Assembly: GCA_019114715.1 (NCBI GenBank)
Contig: DXEZ01000056.1
Coordinates: 1 to 15,963, forward strand
DNA: 15,963 bases
Source: Candidatus Sphingobacterium stercoripullorum
GTDB lineage: Bacteria > Bacteroidota > Bacteroidia > Sphingobacteriales > Sphingobacteriaceae
Reading direction: 5' to 3'
In this document: one piece after another, positions 7,146-13,721 of the stretch
Numbering within the stretch: the stretch's first letter is position 1
Layout of the letters: every line of letters begins with the position of its first letter
Translations under genes and position numbers: made by a program
The notes under the pieces: generated by a model
Seen by the model: only the letters and a program-made list of their open reading frames with translations
Told to the model about the DNA's origin: nothing
Databases searched by the model: none

Positions 7146-7652
7146 ATGAAAGCATCAGCTGCTATAAGGGTAGTTTTTCTATCCATATTGTTCTTAATAT
7201 CGAGCCTGTTTTGCGTAGCGCAAATCATCACCGGCAAAGTCATTAGAGTGACCGATGGAGATTCTATTACAATTTCTGACTCTCAAGGCAAGTCTATTAG
7301 AGTACGCCTGTTTGGCATAGATTGCCCCGAAGTTGGCCAGCCGTTTTCAAAAAACGCTACAGAACACACCAAGCAGCTTTGTGAAGGGAAGGATGTAAGA
7401 GTAGACGTCAAGCATATCGACAGATACAAAAGAACCGTTGGTGTCGTGTATACTCCAGAGAACATCGACTTGAATCTCTCTTTACTTACAAACGGTCTAG
7501 CCTGGCATTACAGGTATTTCGATCAATCTGTTTTATACGAACAAGCTGAAAACACGGCAAAGCTTAAAAAGAAAGGGATTTGGTCCAGTAATAACCCCGT
7601 AGCCCCGTGGGATTATAGAAAAAATAAAAAGAACAAAAAGAAGAAGAAATAA
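7146..7652 (+). CDS. Secreted thermonuclease-like (SNase) protein
   Basis: A 168-residue protein with a signal peptide (about 1-25, ending CVAQ) and a staphylococcal-nuclease-like OB-fold domain (about 27-150). By family it hydrolyses DNA and/or RNA outside the cytoplasm using calcium. VTDGDSI holds Asp37 and Asp39. VRLFGIDCPE holds Arg54, Asp59 and Glu62, the equivalents of S. aureus Arg35, Asp40 and Glu43. IDRYKRTVG holds Arg96, equivalent to Arg87. All the catalytic positions are present. The last ten or so residues are almost all lysine and asparagine (KNKKNKKKKK), a basic tail that may hold the enzyme on nucleic acid or the cell surface. The gene stands alone: the HDAC operon diverges to its left and a small exported protein converges from the right after a 145-bp spacer in which I see no hairpin with a T run. 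Confidence 0.92.
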   Translation: MKASAAIRVVFLSILFLISSLFCVAQIITGKVIRVTDGDSITISDSQGKSIRVRLFGIDCPEVGQPFSKNATEHTKQLCEGKDVRVDVKHIDRYKRTVGVVYTPENIDLNLSLLTNGLAWHYRYFDQSVLYEQAENTAKLKKKGIWSSNNPVAPWDYRKNKKNKKKKK

Positions 7653-7797
7653 AAGCGATGCTCGAAGCCTTTTATTAACCCTATTGATTGGTAGTTGGGA
7701 TACGATTACCTTGCAGCTATTCTCGTACTTGTTTATCATAAAACCACCATCTAAAATCCTGCGGCAACCTTACTGATTAACAAGAGCCTAAGGGAAA

Positions 7798-8124
7798 TCA
7801 CCTGTCTTTAATTGCGTTAATAGTAAGCTTTTGGTATCTAGCCTCAGAATCCGAAAACCCACATGTCTTAAGATCTTCAAGTAAGCGATACTTTAATTGG
7901 ATCTCTTTTTTGTCTACTTGATACTTTTCTTGGAGATTAGCTGGAAAGTAGATGCTATCCCCAATTTCAAGTACAAACCCGCAACCATCAACAGCTGGGC
8001 TACCGAAGTCTAGCACCCTAGCATCAATCCACTGACCCTGCTTTTCACACCCCCTATTAACATATAAGGTCACTAAAGCCAATAGCAATAGGCATGCCCG
8101 AATAACGATACTTTGATTTTTCAT
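7798..8124 (-). CDS. Small exported protein, Bacteroidota-conserved type
   Basis: A 108-residue protein with one N-terminal hydrophobic stretch (about 7-22) followed by NRGC. The Cys26 could be a lipid anchor, although the lipobox is poor. The mature part, with DFGSPAVDGCGFVLEIGDSIYFPANL and later LKTCGF, has a pattern I have seen in short uncharacterised Bacteroidota proteins; the function is unknown. Cys48 and Cys88 are likely to form a disulfide if the protein is exported. It stands alone between the thermonuclease gene and the DUF1080 gene, with 185 bp to the latter. Confidence 0.75.
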   Translation of the reverse strand: MKNQSIVIRACLLLLALVTLYVNRGCEKQGQWIDARVLDFGSPAVDGCGFVLEIGDSIYFPANLQEKYQVDKKEIQLKYRLLEDLKTCGFSDSEARYQKLTINAIKDR

Positions 8125-8250
8125 AATGAGCTTTTAAGATTAGTTTTCAAAAGGTCAAACGTGTATAACGCACTCCATTCATTCTAATTAGCTTCTTAAT
8201 CCACGGTCCATCATAGCTTGCTAATTTCAATTTGCCAAAGCAGTAAACCT

Positions 8251-8284
8251 AAAAACGCCCATAAAAATAATTTCACGAGCGTTT
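8251..8284 (-). terminator. Possible terminator after the DUF1080 gene
   Basis: On the minus strand AAACGC (8284-8279) pairs with GCGTTT (8258-8253), followed by two more T. It lies 25 bp past the DUF1080 stop codon. The stem is only 6 bp with a 20-nt loop, so it is weak. Confidence 0.4.
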
Positions 8285-8309
8285 CATCAGTCAACTGTAT
8301 TATAATATA

Positions 8310-9125
8310 CTACAATACTTTTACCGTTATATTTCGAAACCACACATCATCACCATGATCCTGAATTCCTATAACTCCAGATTTGCTTTTTCCTCCTACA
8401 TTATTCAATAATTCAAAGGCTAAAGGCCATTTCTCCTCACTAAATTTACTCACCTGCAGCAACTCAGTCCACTCTTGCGTCCAAAACTGATACTCCACAA
8501 CAGCCTCTCCATTTTGATAATGGGTTACTTTACCGTTGTTTACAACAATTTTCGAACTGTTCCATTCTCCTGCAGGTTTTCCATTTTGAGGCTTAGCAGG
8601 AATCATATCGTATAAGGATGCTGATTTTCTATTTCCATCGATTCCCATTTTGGCATCGGGGTGATTGTCGTTATCTAGAATCTGATATTCTGGTGAAGAA
8701 ACATAAATCGCTTGATCTTTCACTTCTTTCGCTAAGTAAAACACTCCGGAGTTTCCAGCATGAGAAACCTTCCACTCGAAAGAAAGCTCAAAGTTCTTTA
8801 GGTCTGAGGCGAAGATTATATCTCCACCTTCAGGGTTATCAACTCCCTTAGGATTTGCTGTAAACTTCAACGATTGATCTTCAATTGACCACTTATTAGG
8901 GACATATTCTTTACCATATCCTCTCCAACCATCCAGAGAACTACCGTCAAAAATAATATAAGCACCATCTGCATTTTTAGGATACTTTTTAATATTCACC
9001 TTAGGTAAATTGAGTAATTCATATTTTTCTGAGGACTCTTTTGGAGTAAGTCCAAGTGCTCCACACCCTATAAATAGGCCTGAAACTGACAAACCGATTG
9101 CAGCAGCAAACAAGTATTTTCTCAT
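8310..9125 (-). CDS. DUF1080 (3-keto-disaccharide hydrolase type) lipoprotein
   Basis: A 271-residue exported protein with a lipoprotein-type signal peptide: LSVSGLFIGC puts the lipidated cysteine at Cys21. From about residue 54 to the end it is a DUF1080/3-keto-disaccharide hydrolase domain, a jelly-roll related to concanavalin-type lectins. Recognisable segments are IIFDGSSLDGWRGYG (57-71), FELSFEWKVSHAGNSGVFY, the EYQILDNDNHPDAK block, KPAGEWNSSKIVVNNGKVTH and a closing SGVIGIQDHGDDVWFRNI. Family members bind or hydrolyse carbohydrate in the periplasm or at the surface; some act on 3-keto-glycosides. No oxidoreductase partner lies nearby, so its substrate here is open. The ATG at 9123-9125 fits the signal peptide. 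It probably forms its own transcript, since a terminator separates it from the receptor gene upstream. Confidence 0.93.
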   Translation of the reverse strand: MRKYLFAAAIGLSVSGLFIGCGALGLTPKESSEKYELLNLPKVNIKKYPKNADGAYIIFDGSSLDGWRGYGKEYVPNKWSIEDQSLKFTANPKGVDNPEGGDIIFASDLKNFELSFEWKVSHAGNSGVFYLAKEVKDQAIYVSSPEYQILDNDNHPDAKMGIDGNRKSASLYDMIPAKPQNGKPAGEWNSSKIVVNNGKVTHYQNGEAVVEYQFWTQEWTELLQVSKFSEEKWPLAFELLNNVGGKSKSGVIGIQDHGDDVWFRNITVKVL

Positions 9126-9325
9126 AAATAGTAAGTTTAGTTTAAGATATGTTTATTTATTACAAGAGTAAGTTCAACAAAATATATGATTTTTTTATTT
9201 GTTCTATTTTTAATTTCATCATGCATCCATCACTCTTCGCACTGGGTATCTTCCCACAAATCATGGACATTTCCCCTAACAGTTTAACTGTAAATATACA
9301 AAAAATACGTATACGCCAGTCTCTA

Positions 9326-9371
9326 TATAAAAATAATCCCCATATACTCATCTAAAAGCATATGGGGATTA
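9326..9371 (-). terminator. Terminator after the TonB-receptor-like gene
   Basis: A 12-bp perfect stem (TAATCCCCATAT at 9334-9345 with ATATGGGGATTA at 9360-9371, 14-nt loop) lies 19 bp past the receptor stop codon. On the minus strand it is followed by a five-T run (9333-9329). It should end transcription of the receptor gene before the DUF1080 gene. Confidence 0.8.
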
Positions 9372-9390
9372 AATCAATATTTACAATCGG

Positions 9391-11904
9391 TTAAAACTCT
9401 CCCATTCCTTCCATTTCACCTCCCATATCTTCCATTCTTTCTCTTTTACTTTTACTCTCACTCACATCTCGACTACCAAAGCGGTAAGAAAGTGAAACTG
9501 TAAATGTTCTTGGTCTCCAGCGATGCTCCATATATATATGGTTTTGAGGAAGGAAACTCTCCGATCTAAAGCTTCTGGTATCAAATGCATCCCTAACATT
9601 AAAGGTAATACTTCCTTTTCCATCGAGCACTTCTTTTTTAAGCGCTACATCCATCCCATACATCGCTTTCATCCTACCTTGTAGACGCTTGGATGGCGCT
9701 CTGTAAAACCCTCTAAGTTGCATTGAAAGAGTACGCATAAGCTTCACGTTTGAATTTAAGTTTCCATTCCAAGAAAAGTTCTCTACTCTCTGGACATCAA
9801 ACCCTTTCAGCGGCGTGGTGTTATTATAAAACAAGTTCACATTGGCCGTAGCATCCCACCAATTAAACAAACTCACCTTGGATATCAATTCTACGCCAAA
9901 AACATCTTGATTGGCCACGTTATCCCACTGGCTATAAGTAACATTTGTCGTATCACCAATAGCATCAGCAATTAAAGATGGGCTCTTTAAGAAAGGTCTA
10001 GTCATATCGTTGACGCGCCTGTAGTATACGGAGCTCATGATATTCCAGTTGTTATAGAATTTCGCGTATGCCATTTCAAAACTATGGATGTCTTCTGGAA
10101 GAAGCTCCGGGTTTCCTTGCATGATATTGGTTTCATCCGATAAATTTAAAAAAGGATTCACCTGCCATCCTCTAGGCCGTTGAACTCTTCTAGAGTAACT
10201 CCATTGCAATTTATCACCCTCATCACTTAAATCATAGCTTAAAAACACGCTAGGGTATAACCGAAAGTAATCGAGTTTCCCTGGAGTTATCCTCTCGTGC
10301 TCATCTACCTCAGGATCTAAAGAGTAATACTTTGTATTTAAGTTAGCTTGCTCAGCACGCAAACCAATCTGTACTCCTAGACGATCCGATAGTTTCCGCT
10401 GGTAATTGGTATACAAGGCATGAACAGAGCTGTTCAAGTCGAAATCGTTACTAACGCCGTAATCGGGCACAAAATCTAATGAAGTGGTATCCTGTAATTC
10501 TGAAAATTGATTTTCCTCACCATTTCTTAAATTCCCTCTATATCCAGCTTCAAACTTGTGGTCTTCACCTAAAGGCAAGGTATAATCAAATTGAAAGTTC
10601 CAATTATACCCCAAGTCTGTGGTGTTATTCAACCGCACGAAATCAGCTCTACCGCTGGCATAGTCTTGAAAATAATCGTTATATCCCTCTCTATTGTCTT
10701 TCCCAAAAGTAACATTAGCGAAAATTTCTTCACCCTCTCGCTTTAAGTTTTGCACAAAGTCCAAGCTCAAGTCTACACCGAAGCTATCGCCATTCTGGTT
10801 GGACTTTCTTAAACTATTGGCGCCGTACGCAGGGAGATTGTAATAGGTATAATCCATTAGTGAGCTGCTATTACGATCGCGAAAACTAATGTTGGCTCCC
10901 AAGCTTACTGTGGTATTTTCATGCATATAATAATCCACACCGGTACGCACCGTATGGTTGTACATCCTCCTATCGTTGCTCGATTCGGTGATTGTACGCG
11001 GATTCATTGAAGGATCATCGGGATGATTTAAAAAGACATTGTCGTTATACCCCGAACCTTTATTACTGCGTCTGGCGTAACTGTATCCCCCACTATAATT
11101 CAACTTGCGGTTTCTATAGTTTAAGTTTATGCCAGCCATCTGGTTGTTATAACTTCCCCAGGATGCATTTACAGAACCGTTCAATCCCGTTCTAACATTT
11201 CTCTTTAAAACGATATTGACTATCCCCGACTGCCCTTCTGCATCGTACCTGGATGAAGGGTTGGTAATTAATTCAACCTTATCAATGAGATTTGCAGGCA
11301 TGGACTGCAAATAGTTGGCTATATCATTTCCTGCCATGGCGGATTCTTTGCCATCTATCAATATTTTAACACTTGAGGATCCTCTAAGAGAAACATTCCC
11401 ATCTACATCAACTTCCAAAGTAGGTACATTTTCCAGTAAATCTGAAGCTGTCCCCCCTTCACTTACGATACTTTGAGAAGCATCGAAAACTTTCTTATCG
11501 ATATCGAGTCTCAGCTCGGGTACTCGCCCCTCTATCATGACCTCTTCTAAGACTTCTCCAGCAGGCTGCAAAAATATACTATCCAGCTTCCTTGGACCAC
11601 CTTGGTAATTCAAATCGGTAAGTTCATAAGTCTGATACCCCACATAACTTACTCGCAGTACATATTTAGATTTCACTAAATCTTCGAACAAAAAACTCCC
11701 ATTGCTCTGGGTTTGTGTTCCTCGAATGAATGTTTGTGTTCTTTCTGTTAATAACGTAACGCTAGCTCCTTCTATAACTTCTTTTGATTCACCATCCACA
11801 ACTATACCACTAAAATCATTGTTTTGAGCATAGGTAGAAAATGATGCAGATAGAAAAAAGAGAGCTAGAAAACAAGGTTTTTTCAATTGCTTAAGTAGTC
11901 CCAT
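9391..11904 (-). CDS. Outer-membrane beta-barrel protein, TonB-receptor-like
   Basis: An 837-residue outer-membrane protein from the ATG at 11904. An in-frame TTG at 11922 would add six residues, but the ATG gives a normal signal peptide (MGLLKQLKK, hydrophobic core, end at STYAQ near residue 26). Domains in order: a carboxypeptidase-regulatory-like beta sandwich (about 31-105); a plug-like region with GGTASDLLENVPTLEVDVDG and VSLRGSSSVKILIDGKE (about 140-230), ending in GQSGIVNIVLKRN; then a barrel to the C-terminus. This is the arrangement of the OMP_b-brl_3 group rather than a classic SusC. No susD-like gene is beside it, so a polysaccharide locus is not indicated and the ligand is unknown. 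The last residues form a Met/Glu/Gly tail (MEDMGGEMEGMGEF). clpS lies 64 bp upstream on the same strand. Confidence 0.92.
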   Translation of the reverse strand: MGLLKQLKKPCFLALFFLSASFSTYAQNNDFSGIVVDGESKEVIEGASVTLLTERTQTFIRGTQTQSNGSFLFEDLVKSKYVLRVSYVGYQTYELTDLNYQGGPRKLDSIFLQPAGEVLEEVMIEGRVPELRLDIDKKVFDASQSIVSEGGTASDLLENVPTLEVDVDGNVSLRGSSSVKILIDGKESAMAGNDIANYLQSMPANLIDKVELITNPSSRYDAEGQSGIVNIVLKRNVRTGLNGSVNASWGSYNNQMAGINLNYRNRKLNYSGGYSYARRSNKGSGYNDNVFLNHPDDPSMNPRTITESSNDRRMYNHTVRTGVDYYMHENTTVSLGANISFRDRNSSSLMDYTYYNLPAYGANSLRKSNQNGDSFGVDLSLDFVQNLKREGEEIFANVTFGKDNREGYNDYFQDYASGRADFVRLNNTTDLGYNWNFQFDYTLPLGEDHKFEAGYRGNLRNGEENQFSELQDTTSLDFVPDYGVSNDFDLNSSVHALYTNYQRKLSDRLGVQIGLRAEQANLNTKYYSLDPEVDEHERITPGKLDYFRLYPSVFLSYDLSDEGDKLQWSYSRRVQRPRGWQVNPFLNLSDETNIMQGNPELLPEDIHSFEMAYAKFYNNWNIMSSVYYRRVNDMTRPFLKSPSLIADAIGDTTNVTYSQWDNVANQDVFGVELISKVSLFNWWDATANVNLFYNNTTPLKGFDVQRVENFSWNGNLNSNVKLMRTLSMQLRGFYRAPSKRLQGRMKAMYGMDVALKKEVLDGKGSITFNVRDAFDTRSFRSESFLPQNHIYMEHRWRPRTFTVSLSYRFGSRDVSESKSKRERMEDMGGEMEGMGEF

Positions 11905-11968
11905 AGGTACAAAAAAACACAATTTGTTGATATATACCTACAACGTAACTGTAATATTACTTAAGATT

Positions 11969-12250
11969 CTATTCGATGGATACTGAAAGCCCTTGCTCAT
12001 GGAGCTTATCTCTAAAAGGAATTAGCTCTTCCCTACTTCCTTGCAATACTACTTCTTTCCCTTTGGTATGTACTGTCCATGCTATACGTTCAGCTTCAGG
12101 TGAACTGTATTCAAGGAATTCAATTAAACAAAAAATAACATGATCAAAAGTATTCACCTCATCATTCCATAATATAAGGTTGCTTTCCCCTTTGAATTGT
12201 TCCAATATTTCCTTTAAGGTGTATGTTTTCGTTGCCGTTTGCGTAGACAT
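11969..12250 (-). CDS. clpS: ATP-dependent Clp protease adaptor ClpS
   Basis: A 93-residue cytoplasmic adaptor that binds proteins carrying N-degrons (Leu, Phe, Tyr or Trp at the N-terminus) and hands them to ClpA- or ClpC-type unfoldases for ClpP degradation. The ClpS core is LILWNDEVNTFDHV (25-38), with Asn29-Asp30 matching the substrate-binding Asn34-Asp35 of E. coli, then AERIAWTVHTKGKEVV, with His61 matching His66. Length and spacing are normal. The ATG at 12248-12250 follows a TAAATTTG element by only 4 bp. The receptor gene follows 64 bp downstream, so the two may be cotranscribed by proximity alone. Confidence 0.94.
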   Translation of the reverse strand: MSTQTATKTYTLKEILEQFKGESNLILWNDEVNTFDHVIFCLIEFLEYSSPEAERIAWTVHTKGKEVVLQGSREELIPFRDKLHEQGLSVSIE

Positions 12251-12254
12251 AAAG

Positions 12255-12262
12255 CAAATTTA
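12255..12262 (-). promoter_or_regulatory. Possible clpS -7 element next to the start codon
   Basis: On the minus strand TAAATTTG fits TAnnTTTG exactly, but ends only 4 bp before the clpS ATG, with no TTG at the -33 distance. If used, the mRNA would be leaderless or nearly so. AT-rich background makes chance matches common. Confidence 0.25.
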
Positions 12263-12432
12263 ATCAAAATAGTGAATACTTAAATACTATTTCGTTTTTA
12301 CGTTTACGCCCCTTTCCTTAATAAGCAAGATTACAAAAGCAGTTTAACAAACAATAAAAAAGCGTATATTAGCTAATCATTAAGACCACGTTAACGCAAT
12401 ATTAACAGCAAAACTTCAAACCTCAATAGGAT

Positions 12433-12452
12433 AGTAAACTTTGCTGTTTACT
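12433..12452 (+). promoter_or_regulatory. Inverted repeat before the fabH-like gene
   Basis: AGTAAAC, six bases, then GTTTACT: a perfect 7-bp inverted repeat ending 26 bp before the ATG. Without a T run it is not a terminator. It may be a regulator binding site or a 5'-leader hairpin; no regulator can be named. Confidence 0.4.
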
Positions 12453-12478
12453 TTTAGTGGTGTCAAAAACAATATAAC

Positions 12479-13525
12479 ATGAAAAAAAGTAAAATAGCTG
12501 GCATTGGATATTACGTTCCGGATAACATATATACTAATGAGGATTTGACCAAATTCATGGATACAAGTGATGAATGGATTACCGAAAGGACAGGTATTAA
12601 AGAGCGTAGATATGCCGATAGACTGGATGAAACCACTACCGATATGGGCGTTAAAGCAGCAAAAACAGCGATCGAAAGAGCAGGAACCACTGCACAAGAT
12701 ATAGATTTCATCATCTTCGCAACACTCTCTCCGGATTATTATTTCCCAGGTTGTGCAGTACTGGTGCAACGTGAATTAAAAATGAAAGAAGTGGGCGCTC
12801 TAGACATTAGGAATCAATGCTCTGGTTTTGTTTATGCCCTATCAATCGCAGACCAATTTATCAAAACTGGAATGTATAAAAACATACTGATAATTGGATC
12901 TGAAAAACACTCCTTTGCATTAGACTATTCTACAAGAGGAAGATCTATCTCTGTTATTTTTGGAGACGGAGCAGGCGCCGTTGTCATGCAACCGACCGAT
13001 AAAAAAGAACAAGGAATCCTCAGCACGCACTTGCACTCTGATGGTGAGGAAGCTGAAAAGTTGGCTATGATATACCCGGGTTCGGCAGCCGGTAAAGGCC
13101 TAGAAAATAGACCCAACTGGCCAGATCAAGAGCTCGGAGGACTGTTAATGACTCCTGAAATGCTTGAAGATGGATCAGCGTACCCCTACATGGATGGACA
13201 AGCGGTCTTTAAAAAAGCTGTAGTAAAATTTCCGGAAGTTATACACGAAGCGCTTTCAGAGAACAATCTTAAAACTACGGATATCGATTTATTAATTCCT
13301 CACCAAGCCAACCTTAGAATTTCTCAGTTTGTTCAAAGATCCTTAAAGCTTCGTGATGATCAAGTATTCAATAATATTCAAAAATACGGAAATACTACCG
13401 CAGCCTCTATTCCAATAGCACTATGCGAGGCTTGGGAACAAGGTAAAATTAAAGAAGGAGACTTAATTTGCTTAGCGGCATTTGGAGCAGGTTTTACTTG
13501 GGGGTCCGCACTACTTTATTGGTAA
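12479..13525 (+). CDS. 3-oxoacyl-ACP synthase III family protein (FabH-like)
   Basis: A 348-residue thiolase-fold condensing enzyme of the KAS III family. It joins an acyl-CoA starter to malonyl-ACP in fatty-acid or related chain initiation, in the cytoplasm. The triad is complete: Cys114 in RNQCSGFVYAL, His275 in LIPHQAN, and Asn305 in KYGNTTAASIP. FGDGAGAVVM and the C-terminal AAFGAGFTWGSALL are also typical. It is about 30 residues longer than E. coli FabH (317), mainly through an insertion around residues 190-235 (IYPGSAAGKGLENRP and the YPYMDGQ region). plsX and rpmF, frequent neighbours of the housekeeping fabH, are absent. It may therefore be a second KAS III copy with another starter, so I give no symbol. 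The gene is alone, divergent from clpS, with a large hairpin after it. Confidence 0.92.
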   Translation: MKKSKIAGIGYYVPDNIYTNEDLTKFMDTSDEWITERTGIKERRYADRLDETTTDMGVKAAKTAIERAGTTAQDIDFIIFATLSPDYYFPGCAVLVQRELKMKEVGALDIRNQCSGFVYALSIADQFIKTGMYKNILIIGSEKHSFALDYSTRGRSISVIFGDGAGAVVMQPTDKKEQGILSTHLHSDGEEAEKLAMIYPGSAAGKGLENRPNWPDQELGGLLMTPEMLEDGSAYPYMDGQAVFKKAVVKFPEVIHEALSENNLKTTDIDLLIPHQANLRISQFVQRSLKLRDDQVFNNIQKYGNTTAASIPIALCEAWEQGKIKEGDLICLAAFGAGFTWGSALLYW

Positions 13526-13640
13526 GTTAAATTTATGCAAATTTAATATACACACTTCCTAAACAGCTATATTCTTACTTCGAGGCTATCTATTTCCAAT
13601 GCATAATTTAGCCCTATTTATTCTTCATTTATCCCATTAG

Positions 13641-13680
13641 TTCAAAGGCCCACTTTGCATTTGCAAGATGGGCCTTTGAA
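13641..13680. terminator. Large hairpin between convergent genes
   Basis: A 12-bp perfect stem (TTCAAAGGCCCA at 13641-13652 with TGGGCCTTTGAA at 13669-13680) is capped by a second small inverted repeat (TTGCA/TGCAA) inside its loop. It lies 115 bp after the fabH-like stop and 41 bp after the stop of the converging peptidase gene. Being symmetric it can form in either transcript. There is no T run on either side, so it may stabilise 3' ends or need a factor. Confidence 0.6.
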
Positions 13681-13721
13681 TATAAATTTGTACTTCTAGT
13701 ACGCATCGCGGTATCAAGATA

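Noticed and set aside
8618..8851. 77-codon frame inside the DUF1080 gene
   Set aside because: It is antisense to a well-supported coding region and has no recognisable motif.
9279..9291. ACAGTTTAACTGT palindrome
   Set aside because: A short AT-rich palindrome about 150 bp from the nearest start codon; expected by chance in such DNA.
9149..9355. Two opposed frames of about 65 codons between the DUF1080 and receptor genes
   Set aside because: Both are AT-rich and without domain features, and they overlap the receptor terminator; the region reads as intergenic DNA.
12416..12769. 117-codon open frame opposite the start of the FabH-like gene
   Set aside because: It is antisense to a gene with full family conservation, is rich in Cys, Ile and Phe, and shows no family pattern.
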